DNA of 56,566 nucleotides from DAMBHY01 sp032068765 (GTDB taxonomy: Bacteria > Bacteroidota > Bacteroidia > Bacteroidales > Dysgonomonadaceae). The notes under the pieces are model-generated. The model did not search any database, was not told the origin of the DNA, and saw only the letters and a list, made by a program, of their open reading frames with translations. The DNA is taken from positions 1 through 56,566 of the forward strand of contig DAMBHY010000015.1 in NCBI GenBank assembly GCA_032068765.1. Direction: 5' to 3'. Below, in pieces: positions 35,484 through 44,171 of this stretch. A program made the position numbers and the translations under genes. Within the stretch, counting starts at the first letter, position 1. Each line of letters opens with the position of its first letter.

Positions 35484-38039
35484 TTAATATGTTTGACGAA
35501 CATGTTTGATAGTAATCGGAGTCTTTGCTGAAGCTTTGAGTTCTGGAGATGTAATGGTGATGATTTGAGGAATACCCGGCAGCAAATCTACAAAGTTGTC
35601 GGAGAACTGAGCACCTAAAACGGGGATTTCTACAAACACATCCTTTGCCAACTTGTCACTCACTAATTTCACCGTATATTTTCCGTCTGCATATTTCACG
35701 GAAGTTTTTACTTCCGTTTGAGGAAGCTCCAGTTTATTTGCCCAATAATAGAAATAATCTTTTGTTGAGATGATATTCCCCTTGTCGTCGCTCAACCACG
35801 CATGAATCATCGTATGCTTTTTTGCATCTTCCGAAACAAAAGATGAAACATCAAGAGATTTCACCACTTTGCTGCTATTTGCTTTGGCATTTACTTTTTC
35901 TTTAAATTCTTTCACCACACCTTTTGTAAAGTCTGTCACTTGGACAGTAAGATTCAAACCGTTTTTATCTTCCAAATAATCTGACATAGTGAAGTAATTG
36001 AGTTTATTATCTTTGAATTTAACACCCAAAGCCAAAGGCGCCAATACATCACGCATGCGGTAGTGCTGTGTTTTCCAGTTGTTGTAATAATCGATGCTCG
36101 ACCATGAAACTACCGGCCAACTGTCGTTTATCTGCCAATAGCACGAGCCCATACAATACGGGCGACCACGGCGCATAGCCTCAACGGACTCTTCCATTCC
36201 ATTGCCCTGCATAACCAAACCGATGTACACAAAGTCTTCAAAATTCTTTGGCGCATGATAATACATGTCCATATATTTTTTAATAAGTGAATTTCCAGTT
36301 GATGCTTTTTGGTGGACTTTCATCACTTCACTTTCCAAACTCCATTGGTCTTTTGGAGCAAAAGTTTTGATAGTTTTCATTTCAGGGAATGACTGGAAAC
36401 CAAATTCACTCGCAAATCTCGGAAGTCTGTCTGCCATCGCTTCAAAAGGAAGATGACCATACCATAATCCCCAATCGTGTGCGTCGCTGTCAGCAAATTT
36501 TTCGGGATTCCCCCAGTTGGATGCAAAGGGCGAACCGTGTATATAACTTCTTACATCGTCGTATTGCGACAGTAAATTGGGAATGAACTGACGGAAAGTC
36601 TTATCATAATCAGCCAGCCATTTTCTCATCACTTCAGGCGAATATTCTTTATTCCAACCCCAATGGTGCAAGCCCTCTTCAATCTCATTATTTCCACACC
36701 ATAAGGCAAGTGACGCGTGATTGCGTAAGCGTTTCACATTATATATTACTTCATCTTTTACATTAGAAAGGAAAGAATCATCTCCTGGATATGGTACACA
36801 TCCAAAAATGAAGTCCTGCCAAACCAAAATTCCTTTTTCGTCAGCCAGTTCATAAAAATAATCACTTTCATAAGTTCCCCCACCCCATACGCGAATAAAA
36901 TTAAGATTTCCACCAAGCAGATTATTAAATAATTTGTGATAATAAGCAGAATCCTGCTGTGTTGTCATGATTTCGCCGGGAATATAGTTGGCTCCTTTTG
37001 CGAAAAACGGTTTGTCATTCACTTCAAAATAAAAAGAACGACCGATTGAATCTTTTTCTTGTACCAAACGCACTTTGCGAAGACCTATTTTTTTAGTGAT
37101 TTCTGCTACTTTCTTATTATCAACATTTACCGTCGCTGTAAAATCATATCTTGTTTGATTTCCCCAATTAATGGGCATCCATCTTTCAGGATTCGTAATC
37201 TCCAAAGGAAGAAAGACAGTGTTTAATCCAGGCTTAAGCGTAATATTTTTTTCTACTTTTCCTTTAACATTGTTGCGAAGAGATGAAGTAATTATAATAT
37301 TCGCACTTACGGGATTGCTGTTTACTGAAAATATTTCGATTTGATTGTTGAGTTTTGCTATTTTGGGGATGACTTCTTTTTGTTCCACATAAAAATCGTT
37401 GATGCGGGCTTTATTATAGAATTTGAGTGAAATGGGCTTCCAAATACCCATTTGTACCATGCGCATGCCCCAATCCCAACCGAAATGATACGGTGCTTTG
37501 CGATTAAAAATACTCACCTTAACATCTGAATGATCATTCCCCGCAGGGTACACATATCCATTGGTTTTAAAGGCACCCATCATTTTTTGTATCGGTGAAT
37601 AAAAACGGATGTAGAGTTCGTTTGTACCTTTCTTCAACGCGTCTTTCACCGGAACCATCTGACCAACGAACATATTTTTGGATGTAAGAATCAATGCGCC
37701 ATTCAAAAAAACATCCGCGTGTGTATCCAATCCTTCAAACGTCATCACAGCATCATCAAACGCTAGTTGATTTTCCGAAATTTCAAAGGTTTTCTTGTAA
37801 TCCCAATCGTAGTTTTCCACCCATTGAATATTCTGTTCGTTAGTTCCATAATACGGATCGGGCAACACTTTTAGACGGATAAGATCTCGCTGTACAGAGC
37901 CGGGAACTTCCGCCGTTCTCCAAACGGATGAATCACGTTGTGAGAATTGCCATCCCTCATTGAGTAATAGAGTTTGCTGATTTTGGGGAAAAATGTTTTG
38001 AGAAAATATAATAAGAATAAGATATAAATAGCGTTTCAT
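35484..38039 (-). CDS. Beta-mannosidase, glycoside hydrolase family 2
   Basis: Exo-acting enzyme that removes beta-mannose units from mannan or N-glycan oligosaccharides, probably in the periplasm. From ATG 38039 it has 851 residues with signal peptide KRYLYLILIIFSQNIFPQ; a start 21 nt earlier exists but puts seven charged residues before the signal. N-terminal sugar-binding domain with VWRTAEVPGSVQRDLI and DTHADVFLNG, then the Ig-like domain, and a TIM barrel with acid/base Glu in ALWCGNNEIEEG and nucleophile Glu in RFASEFGFQSFP. The motif set fits mannosidase rather than galactosidase. No SusC/D pair is near. Confidence 0.9.
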   Translation of the reverse strand: MKRYLYLILIIFSQNIFPQNQQTLLLNEGWQFSQRDSSVWRTAEVPGSVQRDLIRLKVLPDPYYGTNEQNIQWVENYDWDYKKTFEISENQLAFDDAVMTFEGLDTHADVFLNGALILTSKNMFVGQMVPVKDALKKGTNELYIRFYSPIQKMMGAFKTNGYVYPAGNDHSDVKVSIFNRKAPYHFGWDWGMRMVQMGIWKPISLKFYNKARINDFYVEQKEVIPKIAKLNNQIEIFSVNSNPVSANIIITSSLRNNVKGKVEKNITLKPGLNTVFLPLEITNPERWMPINWGNQTRYDFTATVNVDNKKVAEITKKIGLRKVRLVQEKDSIGRSFYFEVNDKPFFAKGANYIPGEIMTTQQDSAYYHKLFNNLLGGNLNFIRVWGGGTYESDYFYELADEKGILVWQDFIFGCVPYPGDDSFLSNVKDEVIYNVKRLRNHASLALWCGNNEIEEGLHHWGWNKEYSPEVMRKWLADYDKTFRQFIPNLLSQYDDVRSYIHGSPFASNWGNPEKFADSDAHDWGLWYGHLPFEAMADRLPRFASEFGFQSFPEMKTIKTFAPKDQWSLESEVMKVHQKASTGNSLIKKYMDMYYHAPKNFEDFVYIGLVMQGNGMEESVEAMRRGRPYCMGSCYWQINDSWPVVSWSSIDYYNNWKTQHYRMRDVLAPLALGVKFKDNKLNYFTMSDYLEDKNGLNLTVQVTDFTKGVVKEFKEKVNAKANSSKVVKSLDVSSFVSEDAKKHTMIHAWLSDDKGNIISTKDYFYYWANKLELPQTEVKTSVKYADGKYTVKLVSDKLAKDVFVEIPVLGAQFSDNFVDLLPGIPQIITITSPELKASAKTPITIKHVRQTY

Positions 38040-38091
38040 ATAAATGTTTTTTTCATCCATTACAAAAATAAGTTTTTTTTGCTAAAAACAT

Positions 38092-38099
38092 TACCTTTG
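38092..38099 (+). promoter_or_regulatory. Candidate -7 box for the GH18 gene
   Basis: TACCTTTG matches TAnnTTTG, 42 nt before the ATG. No TTG at -33 was found. Confidence 0.4.
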
Positions 38100-38141
38100 T
38101 CTTCTTAGAAAAACGGATATTCTCCATCATTCCTATTTATT

Positions 38142-39233
38142 ATGATTAAAAAAATTTGGCTGATTTTGCTGCTTATACTATCATTTTCAAATATTTCGAG
38201 TCAGAAAAAACACCAGTATTCATATAAGTTAATTGCATATTATTCCAATGACAAGGTGCCTTTCAACGATTATGATTACTCCAGAATTACTCATTTAATT
38301 TATTCTTTTGGTCATGTAAATGAAGAAGGTATCTTTTCTGTTGATAAGCCGAATGCTGAAAAGTCGCTGCAGCAATTACAAAACTTGAAACAAAAATATC
38401 CCCATCTCAAAACGATGGTCGCTTTGGGGGGTTGGGGTGGATGTGAATTATGTTCTGCCGTTTTCAATGATTCTCTAAAAACATCCAACTTTATAAATTC
38501 GGTATCAAAATTTTTAGAAAAAAATCATCTAGACGGTTTTGATTTTGATTGGGAATATCCTACTGTCAAAGGTTATCCGGGCCATTTATATGCCCCTACC
38601 GACAAAGATAATTTTACCTCTGCAATAAAGAAGTTACGTTTTACTTTACCACCAGATAAGATTATAAGTTTTGCCGCAGGAGGTTTCACAGAATACCTAG
38701 ATAAAGCAGTGGATTGGAAAGCGTTGGAACCATATATAGACATGGTCAATTTGATGTCTTATGATTTGGTTGGCGGTTATTCACAAGTGACGGGACATCA
38801 GACGCCTCTATATAGTTACACCCCAAACTCCGAATCCGTTGATAAAGCTATTAAGTTTTTTGAAAGAATAAATTTCCCTTTAAATAAAGTAATTATAGGT
38901 GCTACTTTTTATACAAGAGCTTGGAAGAATGTTCCTAACATCAATAATGGATTGTGCCAATCGGGAGAATTTGAAAGATTTATTGATTACAAGTACATGG
39001 AAAAATATTTTAAAGAAAATCCGGGATTTCATTATTTTTGGGATGGAAAATCTCAAGCAGCACATTGGTACAATGCGAAACTTGGAATATTTGTAACGGG
39101 CGATGACCGGAAATCGATAAAAGCCAAAAGCAAATATGTAAAATCAAAAAAGTTAGGCGGCCTTATGTTTTGGGAATTGTCTTTGGATGTACTGAATCAA
39201 GGTCTTCTCGAAGCAATTGATATTAACAAATAA
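38142..39233 (+). CDS. GH18 chitinase-like glycosidase
   Basis: 363-residue secreted enzyme. Signal peptide about 1-20 (IKKIWLILLLILSFSNISS), then a TIM barrel starting KLIAYYSND. The catalytic DxxDxDxE is DGFDFDWE at 131-138 with Glu138 as acid; the SxGG-like strand is VALGGWGGC, and the substrate-binding YDLVGG and MFWELSLD motifs follow. Hydrolyses beta-1,4-GlcNAc linkages by substrate-assisted catalysis, so chitin or peptidoglycan-derived sugars are the likely targets. Two nearby Cys (101, 104) may form a disulfide. Divergent from the beta-mannosidase gene. Confidence 0.92.
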   Translation: MIKKIWLILLLILSFSNISSQKKHQYSYKLIAYYSNDKVPFNDYDYSRITHLIYSFGHVNEEGIFSVDKPNAEKSLQQLQNLKQKYPHLKTMVALGGWGGCELCSAVFNDSLKTSNFINSVSKFLEKNHLDGFDFDWEYPTVKGYPGHLYAPTDKDNFTSAIKKLRFTLPPDKIISFAAGGFTEYLDKAVDWKALEPYIDMVNLMSYDLVGGYSQVTGHQTPLYSYTPNSESVDKAIKFFERINFPLNKVIIGATFYTRAWKNVPNINNGLCQSGEFERFIDYKYMEKYFKENPGFHYFWDGKSQAAHWYNAKLGIFVTGDDRKSIKAKSKYVKSKKLGGLMFWELSLDVLNQGLLEAIDINK

Positions 39234-39293
39234 TTATTTAAACATTATTCACAATAATGAGCTGTTTGCTAAACTTGTAATTGTTATCAAGTA

Positions 39294-39556
39294 CTACTTG
39301 TTTTTAATTCTGGCTTTTGAGTCCATATCATTTATAATCACTTGCACAGATTTAGCTGAATATAAACTACCAGATTGGCCATCAAATAAAAACTTAGCAG
39401 GCTTGTATTTTATAAAGGATGTGAGCAATTTCTCTAATACAGTTTTAGGCGACATCACAACTCTATTTTTGTTGCATTTAGAGTCTTTGATATGGATAAT
39501 CATCAATATCACTCACTTCAAGATGAAGCAGTTCTCTTAGCACCAACTCCGATACA
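39294..39556 (-). pseudogene. Tyrosine recombinase remnant
   Basis: The minus strand encodes parts of a XerC/IntI-type integrase. LRELLHLEVSDID (frame A, about 39541-39500) matches the G-L-R-x-S-E-L-L-x-L motif with the first catalytic Arg region. After a frameshift, IIHIKDSKCNKNRVVMSPKT and KPAKFLFDGQSGSLYSAKSVQ continue the same domain to a stop at 39294. The N-terminal half and the final HxxR...Y box are missing, so it is dead. The plus-strand ORF over it is a shadow. It points left, away from the row of rightward genes, as an integron integrase would. Confidence 0.75.
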
Positions 39557-39585
39557 TAAATTATTTAATTATACGTCTGTGGTTA

Positions 39586-39684
39586 ATGTTAGAAATTTAT
39601 GATGACACGCTACTTCAAGGAAGATATTTTGACAAAGAAAAAGTATTTGGAGATATAATTGAATTGGTTAACCAATATATATAG
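39586..39684 (+). CDS. Small ORF (32 aa) before the HNH gene, doubtful
   Basis: An ATG frame of 32 codons (MLEIYDDTLLQGRYFDKEKV, then FGDIIELVNQYI) ends 3 nt before the HNH gene. Composition is protein-like, so it may be the last piece of a lost upstream gene or a leader peptide. No family recognised. The rest of 39234-39687 holds only the recombinase remnant. Confidence 0.3.
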   Translation: MLEIYDDTLLQGRYFDKEKVFGDIIELVNQYI

Positions 39685-39687
39685 TTT

Positions 39688-40497
39688 ATGAAAACATTCT
39701 TATTTACTTGGAATCCGAAAAAATGGAATTGGACAACTCTTGAGCAGAACATTGACCAAATCGAACAAACAGGTCGAACGACCGAAAAATGGAGTGTAAT
39801 AAGTCATAAAAAAATCCAACCAGGTGACAGAGCATTTTTAATGCGTCTTGGAGAAGAGCCAAAAGGAATAATGGCTGCAGGTTTTGTAGCTACACCATCA
39901 TTTTTATCAAAGCATTGGAGCGGAGAAGATAAATTAGTGAATCGTGTAATGATTGACTTTGAAGTAATCTTAAATCCCGAAAAAGAACCGCTTTTATGTC
40001 TTGACATTTTAAATCAAGGGAATTTATCAAAAGTAAATTGGACGCCACACTCTTCGGGAATTGAAATTAATCCAGAAGTTGTAGACGAGCTAGAAGCTGT
40101 GTGGTTTGATTTTTTGACAACTCAAGAAATCAGACACAATCCCTTCAAAGAAACTGAAAACGAAGAACAGAAAGTTTATACAGAAGGAACGCCAAATCAA
40201 GTCTTGGTAACCAAATATGAAAGAAATCCTTTCGCAAGGAAGACTTGTATTGAATTTTACGGAAGTTCTTGCTCTGTATGTAAATTCAATTTTGAAAATA
40301 TATACGGAAAATTAGGAAAAGATTTTATTCACGTACATCATTTAAAACAAGTCGCGAATATTAAAAAAGAATATAAAATTGATCCTATTAAAGACCTTAG
40401 ACCTATTTGTCCTAATTGTCACGCAATGATTCATATAAGAAAAGAGCCTTATACTATTGAAGAGCTTAAAGAAATAATAAATAAAGCCAGCCGGTAA
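39688..40497 (+). CDS. HNH endonuclease with PUA/EVE-like N-terminal domain
   Basis: 269 residues. Residues about 1-135 (FLFTWNPKKWNW, HKKIQPGDRAFLMRLGEEPKGIMAAGFV) look like a PUA/EVE-type base-reading domain. Residues about 195-265 are an HNH nuclease with zinc cysteines (CSVCKFNFENIYG, ICPNCHAMIH) and the catalytic FIHVHHLKQVANI. EVE-like plus HNH is the layout of modification-dependent restriction enzymes that cut DNA with modified cytosine, so anti-phage restriction is a reasonable inference. It stands alone, without a methylase, in agreement with that type. First intact gene in the accessory stretch. Confidence 0.8.
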   Translation: MKTFLFTWNPKKWNWTTLEQNIDQIEQTGRTTEKWSVISHKKIQPGDRAFLMRLGEEPKGIMAAGFVATPSFLSKHWSGEDKLVNRVMIDFEVILNPEKEPLLCLDILNQGNLSKVNWTPHSSGIEINPEVVDELEAVWFDFLTTQEIRHNPFKETENEEQKVYTEGTPNQVLVTKYERNPFARKTCIEFYGSSCSVCKFNFENIYGKLGKDFIHVHHLKQVANIKKEYKIDPIKDLRPICPNCHAMIHIRKEPYTIEELKEIINKASR

Positions 40498-40575
40498 CAC
40501 AGTATTGGCGATATGCGGGATGAATTGTCAGTAGAAAATTGGGATCTCCCACCCGCAAATGCTGTCCGCATTTGT
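40498..40575. repeat. attC-like imperfect palindrome after the HNH gene
   Basis: The left arm (acagtattggcgatatgcgg) and the right arm (cccgcaaatgctgt) pair with bulges, with a spacer of about 35 nt between them. Bulged, asymmetric pairing directly after a gene stop is the form of an integron attC site, but core GTTRRRY/RYYYAAC boxes are not clear. Confidence 0.35.
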
Positions 40576-40657
40576 TTTTTTACTAAATTTATCACTTGCG
40601 ATCACTTTTTTCTTTGGTTTCGCTTTTAAATCAGTAACAACAAATAAAGATAATAAA

Positions 40658-41035
40658 ATGAAAAGAGTAACAGGAATAGGCGGTGTATTTTTTAAATGTA
40701 AAGACCCGAAAAAGATGACAGAATGGTATCAAAAACATCTTGGTTTAGACACTAATCCATATGGTGCGACATTTGAATGGTATGAAAGTTCAGACAGTAA
40801 AACAAAAGCACAAACGCAATGGACACCTTTTGCTGAAGATACCAAATATTTTGAACCTTCTAAGCAAAACTTTATGATAAACTACCGAGTTGAAAATTTG
40901 GAAGCACTTATTGAAGAATTGAAAAAAGAAGGCGTAACTATTGTAGATAAAATGGAAACATATGACTATGGAAAATTTATCCATATTCTTGATGGAGAAG
41001 GAAACAAAATTCAACTTTGGGAAGCACTTGACTAA
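40658..41035 (+). CDS. VOC-family (glyoxalase-like) protein
   Basis: 125 residues from ATG 40658. A start at 40559 would add a hydrophobic stretch that is part of the intergenic palindrome region, so I reject it. Single vicinal-oxygen-chelate domain: TGIGGVFFKCKDPKKMTEWYQKHLGL at the start and FIHILDGEGNKIQLWEA at the end, the latter giving the metal-binding Glu. Such proteins include isomerases, dioxygenases and drug-binding proteins; the reaction is not predictable. Single gene in the cassette-like row. Confidence 0.85.
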   Translation: MKRVTGIGGVFFKCKDPKKMTEWYQKHLGLDTNPYGATFEWYESSDSKTKAQTQWTPFAEDTKYFEPSKQNFMINYRVENLEALIEELKKEGVTIVDKMETYDYGKFIHILDGEGNKIQLWEALD

Positions 41036-41077
41036 TCTTAATAACAGACAAAAAACGAAATTGAATAAAAGAAAACA

Positions 41078-41195
41078 CGCCTAACCGCTAACAGTCGTTT
41101 GCCAAAAGTGGAAACTGAAAGCTTCAACTTTTATATGAAGAATCCAGAATGCTATGGTTGTGGGCACTTTTATTGAAAAAAGCAACTAAATTAAA
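41078..41195. repeat. attC-like imperfect palindrome after the VOC gene
   Basis: Begins with cgcctaaccgctaacagtcg, where gcctaac fits the RYYYAAC core of attC sites. The arm gtttgccaaaagtgg pairs imperfectly with cacttttattg..gcaact about 80 nt on. The region 41036-41245 contains no gene otherwise. Confidence 0.35.
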
Positions 41196-41245
41196 CAACT
41201 ACATACTACAACATTGTTAATAGCAAACTAAACCGACAACTGAAA

Positions 41246-41698
41246 ATGGACAAGAACTTCTATATGACGAACAGACAGAAACTCTTATTTATGGTAAAAG
41301 AATTGCATAAACGCGGTTTTGGAAAATTGCGAGTAATTCCATCGCTTTCGCCATCAGGAATGTATTGGCGTTGTAGTTTCATTGAAGAAACAAAAAGCAA
41401 TTCTTTTACAGCTTCTAATTGGATAAGCAGCCATGAGAAAAATGACTCAAAGGTGGAAATTAAAATGACCGCAAAAGAATTGGCAGACTTGTTTATGAAA
41501 GAAAATTTTGAATTTCTGGAATATTGCAAAGGCGTAAATGAGGAGTATGAAAAATGGTATAGTGGAATGTTGGAACAATTATCAGAAGACGAACTCCCTT
41601 TCGCAGTTGCTGACTGGGAAATACCAGAAGGGTTTTGGCTGACATCAAAAGGAAGCGAAATAAAAACGTTACCTAACGAACAGGAGTATTATTTTTAG
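41246..41698 (+). CDS. Conserved hypothetical protein next to ADP-ribosylglycohydrolase
   Basis: 150-residue soluble protein, unrecognised fold. It starts with a helix and strand block NRQKLLFMVKELHKRGFGKLRVIPSLSPSGMYWRC and ends with Asp/Glu/Trp-rich sequence. No catalytic motif seen. It ends 9 nt before the ADP-ribosylglycohydrolase gene and they appear to move together, so a helper role or joint regulation is possible. ATG at 41246 chosen; ATG at 41264 is an alternative. Confidence 0.7.
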   Translation: MDKNFYMTNRQKLLFMVKELHKRGFGKLRVIPSLSPSGMYWRCSFIEETKSNSFTASNWISSHEKNDSKVEIKMTAKELADLFMKENFEFLEYCKGVNEEYEKWYSGMLEQLSEDELPFAVADWEIPEGFWLTSKGSEIKTLPNEQEYYF

Positions 41699-41707
41699 AA
41701 ATACATA

Positions 41708-42757
41708 ATGAAAAAATTAACGAGAATATCAGAAATAAAATCTACACTTTTCGGTGTTGCAGTCGGAGATGCAGTTGGTGTGCCTTTCGAGTTTAGCTCT
41801 CGGGAGCAAATGAAACAGCATCCTGCAAAAGATATGATTGGTTACGGAACATACAATCAACCTCCTGGAACTTGGTCGGACGATAGCTCTCTTACGTTTT
41901 GCCTTGCTGATGCATTAGCTACTAAGGGGTATGATTTGTCTGCAATAGCCTTAAACTTTTATAAGTGGAAGAAAAACGCTTTTTGGACTGCAAGAGACGA
42001 GGTGTTTGATATTGGTATGACCACTTATGAAGCCATTACAAGATTGCACGACATTTTGGAAACGTCTGATGATTGCAAAGAACTAAAGGAATTGAAATTT
42101 TCTGGAGATGAAAATGATAATGGTAACGGTTCATTAATGAGGATTGCGCCTCTGTTGTTTTATATAGAGGGCATGCCACCATTGCAGCAATTTGAAATTA
42201 TTTGGGATGTTTCAGCTCTGACACATAGACATATTCGAGCTGCAATGAGTTGTTTTATCTACTTAAATTTAGCCGAAAAACTCCTAAATGGGCAAGATAA
42301 GGTGACAGCTTATACCGAAATGAGGAAAAGCGTGTTGAGCCTTTGGAAGAAAATACAATTCCCAATTGAAGAACAAGCGCATTTTATTAGATTAATACAA
42401 AATGATATTAGAGAAACTAAGATTGACGATTTAAAATCTGGTGGCTATGTCATTGAGGTTCTTGAGTCAAGTATTTTGTTTTTTCTGCAAGAAAACAATT
42501 ATAGAGATACTATCTTATCTATCATAAATATTGGTCACGATACAGATACTTCAGCCGCTATAGCTGGAGGCCTTGCTGGATTATATTATGGATTTAATGG
42601 AATTCCCGAAGAGTGGATAAATCAAATTGCTCGTAAAGATGACATAGAAAACTTAGCAGAACGACTGGGGAAGAAGATAGCCAGCCTCTCCTCTAAAGGC
42701 AATGCTATCGCGCGATTGTATCGCGTGATTTTCCATTTTCCAAACCACACAAAATGA
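41708..42757 (+). CDS. ADP-ribosylglycohydrolase family protein
   Basis: 349 residues, DraG/ARH type, which removes ADP-ribose from proteins or nucleic acids using two Mg ions. Motifs are GVAVGDAVGVPFEF (about 16-29), GTWSDDSSLTFCLADAL (metal-binding Asp pair, about 57-73), GNGSLMRIAPLLFY and INIGHDTDTSAAIAGGLAGLYYG (metal-binding Asp trio). The last 20-25 residues after AERLGKKI seem to be read from a GC-rich repeat and are probably not native. Could act as an antitoxin or counter to an ADP-ribosyltransferase; no transferase is nearby. Confidence 0.88.
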   Translation: MKKLTRISEIKSTLFGVAVGDAVGVPFEFSSREQMKQHPAKDMIGYGTYNQPPGTWSDDSSLTFCLADALATKGYDLSAIALNFYKWKKNAFWTARDEVFDIGMTTYEAITRLHDILETSDDCKELKELKFSGDENDNGNGSLMRIAPLLFYIEGMPPLQQFEIIWDVSALTHRHIRAAMSCFIYLNLAEKLLNGQDKVTAYTEMRKSVLSLWKKIQFPIEEQAHFIRLIQNDIRETKIDDLKSGGYVIEVLESSILFFLQENNYRDTILSIINIGHDTDTSAAIAGGLAGLYYGFNGIPEEWINQIARKDDIENLAERLGKKIASLSSKGNAIARLYRVIFHFPNHTK

Positions 42758-42894
42758 TTAGTGCGCTAGCGATGGCCAACTACGAATTGAGAGGCAAGGG
42801 CAATAATTATGAATTGAAAAAAGACGGAAAAACGGCATTCAAAAATTACTGCCGCCAAAGCCGCTCCCGCGAATCTTTCACGTGGTCTTATTGA
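42754..42894 (+). CDS. Small ORF (46 aa) between repeat halves, doubtful
   Basis: Overlaps the ADP-ribosylglycohydrolase stop by 4 nt. The middle (NYELRGKGNNYELKKDGKTA) looks protein-like, but both ends are made of the interspersed GC-rich repeat (gtgcgctagcgatgg; inverted ccgctcccgcgaatctttca). Probably a remnant rather than a gene. The rest of 42895-43084 is AT-rich, with one hairpin at 42985-43011. Confidence 0.25.
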   Translation: MISALAMANYELRGKGNNYELKKDGKTAFKNYCRQSRSRESFTWSY

Positions 42895-42984
42895 ATAAAC
42901 GTGATGCGTGTTAAAGTGCTAAATTTGAATGAATTAAACATTCACATAACCTGTTGATATTTCAGCAGTTCATAAAAAAAGATA

Positions 42985-43011
42985 TTTTTGCTTGCAATTA
43001 GCAAGCAAAAA
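42985..43011. terminator. Hairpin with flanking A/T runs upstream of the urea transporter
   Basis: tttttgcttgc and gcaagcaaaaa pair perfectly around aatta. It could end transcription from either side. A TATTTTTG box overlaps it at 42983-42990 and may be the transporter promoter. Confidence 0.55.
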
Positions 43012-43084
43012 AGTAATCAACCACAAAGGGCAGAACATCAATATTTTAAATTTAAAAAAACAGATAATATTTTTACTACAATCA

Positions 43085-43954
43085 ATGAGCTACATTCAAT
43101 CTATTTTGCGAAGTTTAGGACAGGTAATGTTCCAAAACAACATATATTCAGGGCTTTTATTTTTGATTGGAATTTTTTTCAATTCCCCGATTTTAGGAGT
43201 GGGAGCCTTGCTTGGAATAATAATTAGTATAAGTACTGCTCAAATTTTAAAATATCCAAAGGAAGATATCGAAAACGGACTTTATGGGTTTAACGGTGCA
43301 CTAACTGGAATTGCTTTGTGGTATTTTTTCGGTTTTAACACTACAACTCTCTTTGCTTTAATCATTGGTGCCGCATTGACAACTCCTCTGAGTTATTATT
43401 TAAAAAAAAAAATAATCCCACCCTTCACAGCTCCATTTGTTATCATAACTTGGATTGTTATGTACCTGTTAGTACTCATTTTTGACATTCCGTTTGCATC
43501 TTCCGCTACACCTGCCGACAACGTTTTTGATTTGCTATCTGTTTCAGCAAAAAGTTTTGGACAAGTAATGTTTCAGGATAACAGTATAACGGGTATGTTT
43601 TTTCTTCTTGCAATTATTGTAAACTCTAAACGCTCGGCTATCTATGGGTTTTATGCAGCAATTTTAGGTTCTTTATTCGGGTTGCTTCTTAAAGAACCAG
43701 TTGCTGTTATCAATGCAGGACTAATGGGATATAATGCCATACTTTGTGCCATTGCTTTATCCGACAACAAACGAACCACCTTTTTATGGATTTCAATTGC
43801 TACTATTATATCTGTAATTTTAAATATAGGATTTTCTAAATTAGGAGTAATTTCACTTACTGCTCCATTTGTTCTAAGCACTTGGATGATTTTAAAACTG
43901 AAGCTTCACACGAGAGGATTCGTGCAGAATCGATGGAGTGGCGCAAAAAGTTGA
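43085..43954 (+). CDS. Urea transporter (UT family)
   Basis: Inner-membrane channel-like protein for urea, 289 residues from ATG 43085; a TTG start 93 nt earlier would add hydrophilic sequence before the conserved opening. The inverted-repeat fold is visible: SLGQVMFQNNIYSGLLFLIGIFFNSP in the first half and SFGQVMFQDNSITGMFFLLAIIVNS in the second, with GFNGALTGIAL and GYNAILCAIAL lining the pore. The last 9 residues (after GFV) come from a repeat; a second copy of this 3' end at 51763 stops at GFVR. No urease genes are present in the window. Confidence 0.88.
   Translation: MSYIQSILRSLGQVMFQNNIYSGLLFLIGIFFNSPILGVGALLGIIISISTAQILKYPKEDIENGLYGFNGALTGIALWYFFGFNTTTLFALIIGAALTTPLSYYLKKKIIPPFTAPFVIITWIVMYLLVLIFDIPFASSATPADNVFDLLSVSAKSFGQVMFQDNSITGMFFLLAIIVNSKRSAIYGFYAAILGSLFGLLLKEPVAVINAGLMGYNAILCAIALSDNKRTTFLWISIATIISVILNIGFSKLGVISLTAPFVLSTWMILKLKLHTRGFVQNRWSGAKS
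43905..43945 (+). repeat. Interspersed repeat copy in the urea-transporter 3' end
   Basis: cacgagaggattcgtgcaga followed by atcgatgg matches related copies at 51799-51826, 55278-55301 and 56000-56022 (shared core: gattcgtgcggtagcgatgg with variation). Confidence 0.55.
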
Positions 43955-44089
43955 CAGTAAACTTAAAAAATGAGCTAAATATGGCATTTATACCGCAACG
44001 AATCCCATCGTGTGGTAGCGATGCTAAATTGTTAGGATTACAGTAGGTTTCAACTCGGTATCGCTTAGCGAAAATATCTTTTTCCTTCT

Positions 44090-44134
44090 TTTCTGCTTCG
44101 CAGCACACCGATTCGGAAATCGGCGCGAGCGGGA
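44090..44134 (+). repeat. 45-bp direct repeat, left copy
   Basis: Identical to 44737-44781. Contains cgattcggaaatcg, a small palindrome, and gcgcgagcggga. The copies bracket the 144-residue membrane protein gene. The stretch 43955-44171 has no gene otherwise. Confidence 0.85.
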
Positions 44135-44171
44135 ATGACCTTCTTGTTGCAAACGAGGGGAAGTGCTAGTT

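Noticed and set aside
39217..39540. 107-codon plus-strand ORF after the chitinase gene
   Set aside because: It lies opposite the tyrosine-recombinase remnant, whose translation matches a known family; the plus-strand reading has no recognisable motif.
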